Assembly (NCBI RefSeq): GCF_028473745.1
Contig: NZ_CP101137.1
Coordinates: forward strand, 4,464,001-4,528,000
Reading direction: 5' to 3'
Length of the DNA: 64,000 bases
Source of the DNA: Streptomyces sp. M92
GTDB lineage: Bacteria > Actinomycetota > Actinomycetes > Streptomycetales > Streptomycetaceae
The notes beneath the pieces are model-generated. The model made no database searches. It was given only the letters and a program-made list of their open reading frames with translations, and had not been told where the DNA came from. Made by a program: the position numbers and the translations under genes. Position 1 is the stretch's first letter. Every line of letters starts with the position of its first letter. Positions 16,572 to 25,371 of this stretch are shown here, piece after piece.

Positions 16572-16650
16572 GGTGGGCGAGCTCCGTCCGGTCGAGGGAT
16601 ACCGCGGAACTGTCGATGAGGGAGGCGGCGTCGATGATGATGTCGACGAA

Positions 16651-16666
16651 ATATTGTCTACAGTAT
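16651..16666. promoter_or_regulatory. Candidate GntR/FCD operator in the fdh/OFA divergent promoter
   Basis: ATATTGTCTACAGTAT is an imperfect palindrome (six of eight pairs match) in a GC-rich background. It shares GTCTACAGT with the site before the GntR gene (reverse orientation, 19366-19374). It lies 80 bp upstream of the PanE-like start and 94 bp upstream of the transporter start, where one regulator could act on both. TTGT-n-ACAA-type palindromes are known for FCD-domain GntR regulators. Confidence 0.6.
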
Positions 16667-16759
16667 GGAAGTTGGCCCGGCAAGGCTTTGTGCAAGGACG
16701 GTGGTTGTCCGCTCAACCGTCTTCTCAACCGCTTTCCATGTCCCTACGGTTGGGGACCC

Positions 16760-18100
16760 ATGAGTCCCCCCGTCGCGCCCCCGGGCTGGAGCCGCTGGCT
16801 CGTTCCCCCCGCCGCGCTCTCCGTCCACCTCTCCATCGGCCAGGCCTACGCCTGGTCCGTGTTCAAGCCGCCCCTGGAGTCCGCGCTCGGCCTCAGCGGC
16901 ACGCAGAGCGCGCTGCCCTTCCAGCTCGGCATCGTCATGCTCGGGCTGTCCGCCGCCTTCGGCGGCACGCTCGTGGAACGGCACGGCCCGCGCTGGGCGA
17001 TGACCGTCGCCCTGGTCTGCTTCTCGTCCGGCTTCCTGCTCTCCGCGCTCGGCGCGGCGGTGGAGCAGTACTGGCTGATCGTCCTCGGCTACGGCTTCGT
17101 CGGCGGCATCGGCCTCGGCATCGGCTACATCTCGCCCGTCTCGACACTCATCAAGTGGTTCCCGGACCGCCCCGGCATGGCCACCGGCATCGCCATCATG
17201 GGCTTCGGCGGCGGCGCGCTCATCGCCTCGCCCTGGTCCGCGCAGATGCTGAAGTCCTTCGGCACCGACAACTCCGGGATCGCCCTCGCCTTCCTCGTGC
17301 ACGGGCTCGCGTACGCCGTCTTCATGCTGCTGGGCGTGCTGCTGGTGCGGGTGCCGCGCCCGGAGGAACGGGCGGACGGCGGCCCGGTCGCCCTCGAAGG
17401 CGTCCAGGTCTCGGCGCGCGGCGCCATGCGCACCCCGCAGTTCTGGCTGCTGTGGGTCGTGCTCTGCATGAACGTCACGGCGGGCATCGGCATCCTGGAG
17501 AAGGCCGCGCCGATGATCACCGACTTCTTCGCCGACACCTCCGCACCGGTCTCGGTGACGGCCGCCGCAGGGTTCGTGGCGCTGCTGTCGGCGGCCAACA
17601 TGGCGGGCCGCATCGGCTGGTCCTCGGCCTCCGACCTGATCGGACGCAAGAACATCTACCGCGTCTACCTGGGCGTCGGCGCGCTGATGTACACGCTGAT
17701 CGCCCTGTTCGGCGACTCCTCCAAGCCGCTGTTCGTGCTGTGCGCCCTCGTCGTCCTCTCCTTCTACGGCGGCGGCTTCGCCGCGGCCCCCGCCTATCTG
17801 AAGGACCTCTTCGGCACCTACCAGGTCGGCGCGATCCACGGCCGGCTGCTGACCGCCTGGTCCGCGGCCGGCGTCCTCGGGCCGCTGATCGTGAACTGGA
17901 TCGCCGACCGGCAGGAGGAGGCCGGCAAGCACGGCGCCGCCCTGTACGGCACCTCCTTCGTCATCATGATCGGGCTGCTGGTCGTCGGCTTCGTCGCCAA
18001 CGAGCTCGTCCGCCCCGTCCACCCCCGCCACCACGTGTCCGCCGCCCCGGCGCGGAAGGAGGCCGTCGATGTCCCACGACAGCAGCCAGAGTCCGCCTGA
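16760..18100 (+). CDS. OFA-family MFS transporter (oxalate/formate antiporter type)
   Basis: A 446-residue major facilitator protein with twelve predicted helices. The N-terminus (SVHLSIGQAYAWSVFKPPLE) and helix 4-5 region (GIGLGIGYISPVSTLIKWFPDR, including the Arg/Pro/Gly loop and the MATGIAIMGFGGGA helix) are the signature of the oxalate:formate antiporter family. The start at ATG 16760 is chosen because upstream in-frame sequence is promoter DNA containing the operator. Inferred role: oxalate entry with formate exit, next to a formate dehydrogenase operon. The last 32 bases overlap a 47-codon gene with its own strong ribosome site, a probable small transporter partner. Confidence 0.88.
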   Translation: MSPPVAPPGWSRWLVPPAALSVHLSIGQAYAWSVFKPPLESALGLSGTQSALPFQLGIVMLGLSAAFGGTLVERHGPRWAMTVALVCFSSGFLLSALGAAVEQYWLIVLGYGFVGGIGLGIGYISPVSTLIKWFPDRPGMATGIAIMGFGGGALIASPWSAQMLKSFGTDNSGIALAFLVHGLAYAVFMLLGVLLVRVPRPEERADGGPVALEGVQVSARGAMRTPQFWLLWVVLCMNVTAGIGILEKAAPMITDFFADTSAPVSVTAAAGFVALLSAANMAGRIGWSSASDLIGRKNIYRVYLGVGALMYTLIALFGDSSKPLFVLCALVVLSFYGGGFAAAPAYLKDLFGTYQVGAIHGRLLTAWSAAGVLGPLIVNWIADRQEEAGKHGAALYGTSFVIMIGLLVVGFVANELVRPVHPRHHVSAAPARKEAVDVPRQQPESA

Positions 18101-18212
18101 CCTCCCCTCCCGGCGGCCGCTGATCGCCTTCACCTGGCTGTGGGTGGGGGCGCCGCTCGCCTACGGTCTGTACGAACTCGTCCGCAAGGCCACCCAGCTG
18201 TTCACCGGGTGA
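18069..18212 (+). CDS. MFS transporter small subunit, single-helix partner of the OFA transporter
   Basis: A 47-residue gene beginning at ATG 18069, inside the end of the transporter gene but in another frame, with an excellent ribosome site (GGAAGGAGG, six bases from the ATG). The product has a polar 16-residue start, one hydrophobic helix (LIAFTWLWVGAPLAYGLYEL, residues 18-37) and a short basic tail. Small proteins of this kind are annotated next to OFA transporters in other actinobacteria as MFS small subunits. It probably packs against the transporter in the membrane; its exact task is not established. The second OFA transporter in the window (41088-42467) has no such partner. Confidence 0.8.
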   Translation: MSHDSSQSPPDLPSRRPLIAFTWLWVGAPLAYGLYELVRKATQLFTG

Positions 18213-18349
18213 CGCCCCGGAAGCGTCCGGGATGCTGACCGAAGCCGACAAGGCGGACGGCCGTTTCCTGTCGCTTCACCTGCCCTCGTACCCGTCGGTC
18301 ACTGATCACACTGGTGGATCCCGTACCCGAGGCAGCGAGGACTCCACCC

Positions 18350-19300
18350 ATGCACCACGGCTCCCGGATCACCGCCGTCGGCCACTACCAGCCCGCCGGA
18401 ATCCTCACCAACGAGGACCTGGCGGGCATGGTCGACACCAGCGACGAGTGGATCAGGAGCCGGGTCGGCATTAGTTCCCGCCGTATCGCCGGGCCCGACG
18501 AGCCGGTCGACGAGCTGGCCGGCCACGCCGCCGCCAAGGCGCTCGCGGCGGCCGGGGTGACGCCCGCCGACGTGGACATGGTCGTGGTCGCCACCTCCAC
18601 GGCGATCGACCGCTCCCCGAACACCGCCGCCCGCGTCGCGGCCCGCCTCGGCATCCCCGGGCCCGCCGCGCTGGACGTGAACGTGGTCTGCGCGGGCTTC
18701 ACCCACGCCCTGGCCACCGCCGACCACGCCGTCCGGGCCGGCTCGGCCGGCCGGGCACTGGTCATCGGCGCCGACAAGATGTCCGAGGTGACCGACTGGT
18801 CCGACCGCACCACCTGCGTGCTGGTCGGCGACGGGGCGGGGGCGGTCGTGGTGGAGGCCTGCGCGCCGGGCGAGGAGGCCGGGATCGGGCCCGTGCTGTG
18901 GGGGTCGGTGCCCGAGATGGGCAACGCGGTCCGTATCGAGGGCACCCCGCCGAGGTTCGCGCAGGAGGGCCAGAGCGTCTACCGCTGGGCCACCACGAAG
19001 CTGCCCGCCATCGCCCGCCAGGCCTGCGAGCGGTCCGGGCTCGCGCCCTCCGACCTCGCCGCGGTCGTCCTGCACCAGGCCAACCTGCGCATCATCGAAC
19101 CCCTGGCCGCGAAGATCGGCGCCGTGAACGCCGTCGTCGCCCGCGATGTCGTGGAGTCCGGCAACACCTCGGCGGCGAGCATCCCCCTCGCCCTCGCCAA
19201 GCTGGTCGAGCGGGGCGAGATCACCAGCGGCGACCCGGTGCTGCTCTTCGGCTTCGGCGGCAACCTCTCCTACGCCGGACAGGTCGTCCGCTGCCCCTGA
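18350..19300 (+). CDS. fabH: 3-Oxoacyl-ACP synthase III (FabH-type ketosynthase)
   Basis: A 316-residue KAS III protein. The catalytic triad is intact: Cys114 in VNVVCAGFTHA, His242 in VLHQANLRI and Asn272 in ESGNTSAAS; the C-terminal GFGGNLSYAGQVV is also typical. Such enzymes condense a CoA-bound starter with malonyl-ACP to start fatty acid or polyketide synthesis. The start is ATG 18350 with GAGG upstream. No acyl carrier protein or other fatty-acid gene is adjacent, so it is not the housekeeping fab operon copy; it lies between the oxalate transporter pair and the GntR gene. Its link to oxalate metabolism, if any, is unknown. Confidence 0.9.
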   Translation: MHHGSRITAVGHYQPAGILTNEDLAGMVDTSDEWIRSRVGISSRRIAGPDEPVDELAGHAAAKALAAAGVTPADVDMVVVATSTAIDRSPNTAARVAARLGIPGPAALDVNVVCAGFTHALATADHAVRAGSAGRALVIGADKMSEVTDWSDRTTCVLVGDGAGAVVVEACAPGEEAGIGPVLWGSVPEMGNAVRIEGTPPRFAQEGQSVYRWATTKLPAIARQACERSGLAPSDLAAVVLHQANLRIIEPLAAKIGAVNAVVARDVVESGNTSAASIPLALAKLVERGEITSGDPVLLFGFGGNLSYAGQVVRCP

Positions 19301-19360
19301 ACACCGCCTGCACGGCCCGGGTGTGACGTACCACACCCCTCTCCGCCGGGACATGCGCGC

Positions 19361-19387
19361 CGTAGACTGTAGACGAAAGACAATCAC
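19361..19387. promoter_or_regulatory. Candidate autoregulatory operator upstream of the GntR gene
   Basis: This AT-richer stretch contains ACTGTAGAC at 19366-19374, the exact reverse complement of GTCTACAGT at 16656-16664, followed by AGACAAT at 19378-19384. It ends 30 bp before the regulator start, a position from which the regulator would repress its own gene. Confidence 0.5.
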
Positions 19388-19417
19388 TGCCCGGCGTCAC
19401 GCTTCCGAGGGGGACCG

Positions 19418-20095
19418 ATGTTGTCCGCAGGACTGCCGCAGGGCGCGGTGCCCAGACTCGAACGGCCCGGCCCGCTGCGCGACCGCGTCTACGAGGCGCT
19501 GCTGGAACTCATCACGACCCGGGCCCTCCGGCCCGGCCAGCACCTCGTCGAGAGCGAACTCGCCGGCCACCTCGGGGTGTCGAGGCAGCCCGTGCGGGAA
19601 GCCCTGCAGCGGCTCAACACCGAGGGCTGGGTCGATCTGCGGCCCGCGCAGGGGGCCTTCGTGCACGAGCCGACGGAGGAGGAGGCCGACCAGCTGCTGA
19701 CGGTCCGTACGCTGCTGGAGGCCGAGGCCGCCCGGCTCGCCGCCGCGAACGCCTCCAGTGTGGGCGTGGCGGCCCTGGAGGAGCTGTGCGAGGAGGGGGA
19801 GGCGGCCGTCGCCGCGGACGACGTGGACGCGGCCGTGGCCGCCAACGCCCGCTTCCACGCGAAGATCATGGAGCTGGCCGGCAACGCCGTCCTGGCCGAG
19901 CTCGCCGCGCAGGTCGACCGCCGGGTCCGCTGGTACTACACGCCCATCGCCCGCCAGCGCGGCCGGCAGTCCTGGATCGAGCACCGTCGGCTGATCACCG
20001 CGATCACCGACCGGGACGAGCAGACGGCGACGCGGCTCATGCGCGAGCACACCGAACACACCCGGCGTTCCTACCACGCACGCGGTGAAGCGTAG
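19418..20095 (+). CDS. GntR-family regulator with FCD effector domain
   Basis: A 225-residue FadR-subfamily regulator. Residues about 20-85 are the GntR winged helix (LRDRVYEALLELI, HLGVSRQPVREALQRL); residues about 95-215 are an all-helical FCD domain with the expected metal/ligand residues (His in NARFHAKIM, EHRRLI and REHTEH). FCD regulators sense small carboxylates or sugar acids and usually repress. It starts at ATG 19418 with AGGGGG upstream. Inferred: it senses oxalate, glyoxylate, formate or a CoA ester, and controls the oxalate/formate genes, because sequences like the one in front of it occur in both divergent oxalate promoters (16651 and 47724). Confidence 0.92.
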   Translation: MLSAGLPQGAVPRLERPGPLRDRVYEALLELITTRALRPGQHLVESELAGHLGVSRQPVREALQRLNTEGWVDLRPAQGAFVHEPTEEEADQLLTVRTLLEAEAARLAAANASSVGVAALEELCEEGEAAVAADDVDAAVAANARFHAKIMELAGNAVLAELAAQVDRRVRWYYTPIARQRGRQSWIEHRRLITAITDRDEQTATRLMREHTEHTRRSYHARGEA

Positions 20096-20202
20096 GGATC
20101 GCGGAGGAGAACACGAGGTCAGCGGCTGTCCACGGGCCGCCCGGCGCGATGGCCGGGCGGCTCTGCCGCGTTCCGGGCCCGCGAACACCCGACCCGTCTT
20201 TG

Positions 20203-20215
20203 TCCACTCAGTGGA
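20203..20215. promoter_or_regulatory. Candidate operator upstream of the ROK regulator
   Basis: TCCACTCAGTGGA is a perfect 13-base palindrome in the 252-bp gap before the ROK gene, within an AT-richer region of likely promoter. ROK regulators commonly bind inverted repeats in front of the sugar operon they head. No other notable feature is visible in the gap. Confidence 0.4.
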
Positions 20216-20347
20216 GAAAGTTCGCAGGAATTCGTGCGTGACTTCTTCCCACGCCGGGCGCCCACTGCTACGTTCCCTCCGAAAGCAAGCCAAGGAACGT
20301 GGCCGGAAACCGGTACACTCAAGGCCGATTGAGGCGGGGAGGGGCTC

Positions 20348-21538
20348 GTGAGACGCATGACCGCACGACCCGCCAACACCCACCAGGCGCGACTGCTCCA
20401 GCTGCTGCGCGACTCGGGACCCAACTCCCGCGCCCAGCTCGGCGACCAGGTCGACCTCTCCCGGTCGAAGCTGGCCGTCGAGGTGGACCGGCTGCTGGAG
20501 ACCGGGCTGGTCGTGGCCGACGGGCTCGCCGCCTCGCGCGGCGGACGCCGCAGCCACAACGTCCGGCTCAATCCCGAACTGCGCTTCCTCGGCGTCGACA
20601 TCGGCGCGACCTCGGTCGACGTCGCCGTCACCAACGCCGAGCTGGAGATCCTCGGGCACATCAACCAGCCCATGGACGTACGCGAGGGACCGGTCGCGGT
20701 CTTCGAGCAGGTGCTGGCCATGGCCGCCAAGTTGCGTGCCTCGGGGCTCGCGGAGGGTTTCGACGGCGCCGGCATCGGCGTCCCGGGGCCGGTCCGCTTC
20801 CCCGAGGGCGTGCCGGTGGCCCCGCCGATCATGCCGGGCTGGGACGGCTTTCCCGTGCGGGAGGCGCTCAGCCAGGAACTCGGCTGCCCGGTCATGGTCG
20901 ACAACGACGTGAACCTGATGGCGCTGGGGGAGCAGCACGCGGGCGTCGCCCGCACCGTGCACGACTTCCTCGTCGTCAAGATCGGTACCGGCATCGGCTG
21001 CGGCATCGTCGTCGGCGGTGAGGTCTACCGCGGTACGACGGGCAGCGCGGGCGACATCGGGCACATCCAGGCCGTGCCCGACGGCCGCCCGTGCGCCTGC
21101 GGCAACCGGGGCTGCCTGGAGGCCCACTTCAGCGGCGCGGCCCTGGCCCGCGACGCCACCGAGGCCGCCCAGCAGGGGCGGTCGGCCGAACTCGCGGGCC
21201 GGCTGGAGGCGAGCGGGGGCCTCAGCGCCGCCGACGTCGCCGCGGCGGCCGCCGCGGGCGACGCCACCGCGCTCGACCTGATCCGGGAGGGCGGCCGGAG
21301 CACCGGCCAGGTCATCGCCGGTCTGGTCAGCTTCTTCAACCCGGGCCTGGTGGTGATCGGCGGCGGGGTGACCGGCCTCGGCCACAATCTGCTCGCCGCG
21401 ATCCGCACCCAGGTCTACCGCCAGTCGCTGCCACTGGCGACCGGCAACCTGCCCATCGTCCTGGGCGAGCTGGGCCCCTCCGCCGGAGTCATCGGCGGAG
21501 CCCGGCTGATCAGCGACCACCTGTTCTCACCCGCGTAG
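20348..21538 (+). CDS. ROK-family transcriptional regulator (NagC/XylR type)
   Basis: A 396-residue repressor-type ROK protein: an N-terminal winged helix (residues about 10-70, SRAQLGDQVDLSRSKLAVEV) and a sugar-kinase-like fold. The ATP-fold motifs VDIGATSVDVAV and GTGIGCGIV and the acidic DNDVNLMALGE are conserved, as is the zinc site CACGNRGCLEAH. The start is GTG 20348 with GGGGAGGGG. It is followed after 152 bp by a sugar ABC transporter, so it probably senses the transported sugar or a derivative and regulates this operon. Confidence 0.92.
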   Translation: MRRMTARPANTHQARLLQLLRDSGPNSRAQLGDQVDLSRSKLAVEVDRLLETGLVVADGLAASRGGRRSHNVRLNPELRFLGVDIGATSVDVAVTNAELEILGHINQPMDVREGPVAVFEQVLAMAAKLRASGLAEGFDGAGIGVPGPVRFPEGVPVAPPIMPGWDGFPVREALSQELGCPVMVDNDVNLMALGEQHAGVARTVHDFLVVKIGTGIGCGIVVGGEVYRGTTGSAGDIGHIQAVPDGRPCACGNRGCLEAHFSGAALARDATEAAQQGRSAELAGRLEASGGLSAADVAAAAAAGDATALDLIREGGRSTGQVIAGLVSFFNPGLVVIGGGVTGLGHNLLAAIRTQVYRQSLPLATGNLPIVLGELGPSAGVIGGARLISDHLFSPA

Positions 21539-21691
21539 GCACCACCGTCCGCCTTCACGGCCCGCACAGCACCACCCGGCACAGCGCCCTACCCCGGTAT
21601 GCCCTGTTCCATCCCGTCCTGTCCATGATCTGCTCAGCCCTGCCCTGCTCTGCCCTGACACCGGCCCGCATGCCCGCCGAGGGGACCTCAC

Positions 21692-23209
21692 ATGGCACCA
21701 GAACCACCGCTGCTCAGCATGTCCGGCATCACCAAGTCGTTCCCCGGAGTCCGGGCCCTGGACGGCGTCGACCTCGACGTCCAGGCCGGCGAGGTGCACT
21801 GCCTGCTCGGCCAGAACGGCGCCGGCAAGTCCACCCTCATCAAGGTGCTGGCCGGCGCCCACCAGCCCGACACCGGCACCATCAGCTGGCGCGGCGAGGA
21901 CGTCACGCTGCGCTCGCCCATCGCGGCCATGCGCCTCGGCATCGCCACCATCTACCAGGAACTCGACCTGGTGGAGCACATGTCCGTCGCCGAGAACGTC
22001 CACCTCGGCCACGAGCCGACCTCGGCCGGTTTCGTCGTACGCGGGAAGGCCGCCAAGGAGTCGACGGCCGCGCTGCTGAAGCGGCTCGGGCACCCGGAGG
22101 TCGACCCCGGGCGGCTCGTCGGGGAGCTCTCGGCGGCGCAGCAGCAGATCGTGTCCATGGCGCGTGCGCTCTCGCACGACGTACGGCTGATCGTGATGGA
22201 CGAGCCGTCCGCCGCGCTCGACCCGGACGAGGTCGACAACCTCTTCCGCATCGTCGCCGACCTCACCGCCGACGGCGTCGCCGTCGTCTACATCTCGCAC
22301 CGCCTGGAGGAGATCCGCCGCATCGGCGACCGGGTCACCGTCCTCAAGGACGGCCGGGCCGTCGCGGGCGGGCTGCCCGCCGAGTCGACGCCCACCCGCG
22401 ACGTCGTGGCGCTGATGACCGGCCGCAACGTCGAGTACGTCTTCCCGGAACGGCCGGCCGCGCCGCCCGCGGGCGAGCCCGTGCTGAGCGTCAGGGGACT
22501 GTCCCGCGAGGGCGAGTTCGAGGCCCTCGACCTGGAGGTCCGGCCCGGCGAGATCGTCGGCCTCGCCGGACTCGTCGGCTCCGGCCGCTCCGAGATCCTG
22601 GAGACGGTCTACGGCGCCCGCAAGGCGGGCACCGGCCAGGTCCTCGTCGAGGGACGCCCGCTCAGGCCGGGCAGCGTGCGCGCCGCCGTCCGCGCCGGGC
22701 TCGGGCTCGCCCCCGAGGAGCGCAAGGCGCAGGCCCTGCTGATGCTGGAGTCCGTCACCCGCAACGTGTCGGTCTCCGCCATGTCCCGCTTCTCGCGCGG
22801 CGGCTGGCTCGACCGCGGCGCCGAACTGGACGCGGCGCGCGCGGCGACCCGGGAGCTGTCCCTGCGGCCCGACAACCCCTCCGTGCCCGTGCGCACCCTG
22901 TCCGGCGGCAACCAGCAGAAGGCGGTCCTGGCCCGCTGGCTGCTGCGCGGCTGCAAGGTCCTGCTGCTCGACGAACCCACCCGCGGCGTCGACGTCGGCG
23001 CCCGCGCCGAGCTCTACGCGGTCGTCCGCCGCCTCGCCGACGAGGGCCTCGCCGTCCTGCTGGTCTCCAGCGAGGTGCCCGAGGTACTCGGCCTCGCCGA
23101 CCGCGTGCTGGTACTGCGCGAGGGCCGGGTCGTGCACGAGGCCCCCGCCCGCGAACTCGACGAACACCGCGTACTCGACCTCGTGATGGAAGGAAGCCCG
23201 GCGTCATGA
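21692..23209 (+). CDS. Sugar ABC transporter ATP-binding protein (RbsA-type, double NBD)
   Basis: The 505-residue protein has two nucleotide-binding domains. The first has Walker A GQNGAGKST, signature LSAAQQQ and Walker B LIVMDEPSAALD; the second has the degenerate P-loop GLVGSGRSE usual for ribose-type ATPases, signature LSGGNQQK and Walker B LLLDEPTRGVD. It energises uptake of a monosaccharide through the permease encoded next. The start is ATG 21692 with GAGGGG upstream; its stop overlaps the permease ATG (ATGA), so the two are translated together. Confidence 0.96.
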   Translation: MAPEPPLLSMSGITKSFPGVRALDGVDLDVQAGEVHCLLGQNGAGKSTLIKVLAGAHQPDTGTISWRGEDVTLRSPIAAMRLGIATIYQELDLVEHMSVAENVHLGHEPTSAGFVVRGKAAKESTAALLKRLGHPEVDPGRLVGELSAAQQQIVSMARALSHDVRLIVMDEPSAALDPDEVDNLFRIVADLTADGVAVVYISHRLEEIRRIGDRVTVLKDGRAVAGGLPAESTPTRDVVALMTGRNVEYVFPERPAAPPAGEPVLSVRGLSREGEFEALDLEVRPGEIVGLAGLVGSGRSEILETVYGARKAGTGQVLVEGRPLRPGSVRAAVRAGLGLAPEERKAQALLMLESVTRNVSVSAMSRFSRGGWLDRGAELDAARAATRELSLRPDNPSVPVRTLSGGNQQKAVLARWLLRGCKVLLLDEPTRGVDVGARAELYAVVRRLADEGLAVLLVSSEVPEVLGLADRVLVLREGRVVHEAPARELDEHRVLDLVMEGSPAS

Positions 23210-24225
23210 CGCAGCACGTGTCCCCGCCCCGGGACGGCACCGGCAAGGCGGCACCGGTGGACGGTCCGCCCGCCTGGCGGGTCCAGTTGGGCCGCGCCGA
23301 CGTCCGCACCCTCACCCTGCTCGGCGTGCTCGCCGCACTGGTCCTCATCGGCGGCATCACCCAGCCCGACTCGTTCCTCGACACCCGCAACCTCCAACTG
23401 GTGCTCACCCAGGCGTCCGTGATCGGTGTCGTCACCGTCGGCATGACCTTCGTGATCATCTCCGGGGGCATCGACCTGTCCGTGGGCGCCATCGTCGCCC
23501 TGGCGTCGGTGTGGGCGACCACCGTCGCCACCCAGGAGTTCGGCTTCTTCGGCATCCTCTTCACGGCGATCGTGGTGGGAGTGGGCTGCGGACTGGTCAA
23601 CGGGGTGCTCATCGCCTTCGGCCGCATGGTCCCGTTCATCGCCACCCTCGCCATGCTGGCCTCGGCCCGCGGTCTCGCGCTCCAGATCACCGACGGACGC
23701 ACCCAGGTCGTCACGGTCCCCAGTGTCCTGGACCTCGCCGAGCGCGACTACTACGTCCTCGGCGTCCCGCCGCTGGTCCTGGTCTTCGCGGCCGTCACCG
23801 TCATCGGCTGGCTGGTGCTCAACCGGACCACCTTCGGCCGCCGCACCGTCGCCGTCGGCGGCAACCCGGAGGCCGCACGCCTCGCCGGTATCGACGTCCG
23901 CCGCCAGCGGCTCTACCTCTACCTGCTGTCCGGGCTGTGCTGCGGCATCGCCGCCTTCCTGCTGATCTCCCTGGCCGGCTCCGGCCAGAACACCAACGGC
24001 AACCTCTACGAACTCGACGCCATCGCCGCCGCGATCATCGGCGGCACCCTGCTCAGCGGCGGCCGCGGCACCATCGTCGGCTCCGTGCTCGGGGTCCTGA
24101 TCTTCACCACCATCACCAACATCTTCGCCCTGAACAACCTCGAGACCGCCGTCCAGCAGATCGCCAAGGGAGCGATCATCGTCGCCGCCGTGCTGGTCCA
24201 GCGCCGTACCGCAAGCACGCATTGA
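23206..24225 (+). CDS. Sugar ABC transporter permease (RbsC-type)
   Basis: A 339-residue permease with an N-terminal cytoplasmic stretch of about 35 residues and eight to ten hydrophobic helices. GGIDLSVGAIVALASV and the later AVGGNPEAARLAGI (the ATPase-coupling loop) and ELDAIAAAIIGGTLLSGGRGT are signature segments of the ribose/xylose permease family. It starts at ATG 23206, which is preceded by GGAAGGA and overlaps the ATPase gene. The binding-protein gene follows after 17 bp. Which sugar it carries cannot be told; nearby Gfo/Idh/MocA and TIM-barrel genes suggest a cyclitol, keto-sugar or disaccharide. Confidence 0.95.
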   Translation: MTQHVSPPRDGTGKAAPVDGPPAWRVQLGRADVRTLTLLGVLAALVLIGGITQPDSFLDTRNLQLVLTQASVIGVVTVGMTFVIISGGIDLSVGAIVALASVWATTVATQEFGFFGILFTAIVVGVGCGLVNGVLIAFGRMVPFIATLAMLASARGLALQITDGRTQVVTVPSVLDLAERDYYVLGVPPLVLVFAAVTVIGWLVLNRTTFGRRTVAVGGNPEAARLAGIDVRRQRLYLYLLSGLCCGIAAFLLISLAGSGQNTNGNLYELDAIAAAIIGGTLLSGGRGTIVGSVLGVLIFTTITNIFALNNLETAVQQIAKGAIIVAAVLVQRRTASTH

Positions 24226-24242
24226 GGAAAGGGTCCACCGTC

Positions 24243-25286
24243 ATGACGAACCTCACGAGCCGCAGAGGGCTGCTCTTCGGAGCCGCCGCCGTGTCCGCCG
24301 GTGCCGTCCTCACCGGGTGCACGAGCAACGAACCCGACGACGGCGGCGACAAGGCCGCGGACACCCAGCCGGCCGCCGACGACAAGCCGGGCAAGCAGGT
24401 CACCATCGGCTACGCCGGCCCGCTGGCCGACCACGGCTGGCTCAACGCCGTCAACGACCAGGCCGAGAAGCGCGCCGAGAAGTACTCCGACGTCACCATG
24501 GAGGTGACCGAGGGTTCCAACGACACCGCCCAGCAGATCGGCCAGATCGAGACCCTCATCAACAAGAAGGTCGACGTCCTGGTCATCCTGCCCGCCGACG
24601 GCAAGGCGCTGACCCAGATCGGACTCAAGGCGATGCGCGCCGGGATACCGGTCGTCAACCTCGACCGCATCTTCAACAGCCCGCAGGCCTACCGCTGCTG
24701 GATCGGCGGCGACAACTACGGCATGGGCCTCAACGCCGCCCACTACATCGGCGAGAAGCTCAAGGACAAGCAGAACGCCAAGGTCATCGAGCTGGCCGGC
24801 CTCGACAACCTGGAGCTGACCCAGCAGCGCACCAAGGGCTTCGACGACGGCCTGAAGAACTACCCGAACATCCAGAAGGTGGCCCGCCAGGCCGCCGAGT
24901 TCACCGTCGAGTCGGGACAGGCCAAGATGGCGCAGCTGCTCCAGGCCCAGTCCCAGTTCGACGCCCTGTGGAACCACGACGACGACCAGGGCGTGGGCGC
25001 GCTGCGCGCCATCGAGCAGGCCGGGCGCGACGACTTCCTGATGGTCGGCGGCGCGGGCGCGCTCTCCGCCTTCCAGGCCATCAAGGCGGACAGCGGCGTG
25101 CTGAAGGCGACCGTGCTGTACCCGCCGACCATGGCCGCCTCCGCCATCGACCTCGCCCGTGCGCTCGGCCAGGGCAAGGGGGTCAGCGGCCTCGCCGAGT
25201 TCGAGATCCCGTCGACCGTCACCTGCTACTCGGCCGTCGTCGACAAGGAGAACGTCGACCAGTACATGTCCACGGGCTTCAAGTGA
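24243..25286 (+). CDS. Sugar ABC transporter substrate-binding lipoprotein
   Basis: A 347-residue periplasmic-binding-protein-like domain of the RbsB type, anchored outside the membrane. The N-terminus has a twin-arginine-like TSRRGLLFG, a hydrophobic core and the lipobox LTGC with Cys26 as the lipid site, then a 25-residue acidic linker. QIETLINKKVDVLVILPAD and DALWNHDDDQGVGALRAI are typical of the family. The start is ATG 24243 with AGGAAAGG. It delivers the sugar to the permease encoded just upstream. Confidence 0.95.
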   Translation: MTNLTSRRGLLFGAAAVSAGAVLTGCTSNEPDDGGDKAADTQPAADDKPGKQVTIGYAGPLADHGWLNAVNDQAEKRAEKYSDVTMEVTEGSNDTAQQIGQIETLINKKVDVLVILPADGKALTQIGLKAMRAGIPVVNLDRIFNSPQAYRCWIGGDNYGMGLNAAHYIGEKLKDKQNAKVIELAGLDNLELTQQRTKGFDDGLKNYPNIQKVARQAAEFTVESGQAKMAQLLQAQSQFDALWNHDDDQGVGALRAIEQAGRDDFLMVGGAGALSAFQAIKADSGVLKATVLYPPTMAASAIDLARALGQGKGVSGLAEFEIPSTVTCYSAVVDKENVDQYMSTGFK

Positions 25287-25371
25287 GGGCCGCCGCCCCG
25301 GACCGGCCCGACCAGCCGGCCGGGGCGGAGCCCACCCCCCACCGCGCCACGACGACGAGGAGGACATCCGC

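Noticed and set aside
20304-20347. Earlier start for the ROK regulator within the promoter region
   Set aside because: No in-frame start with a ribosome site and coding character is present; GTG 20348 has GGGGAGGGG directly upstream.
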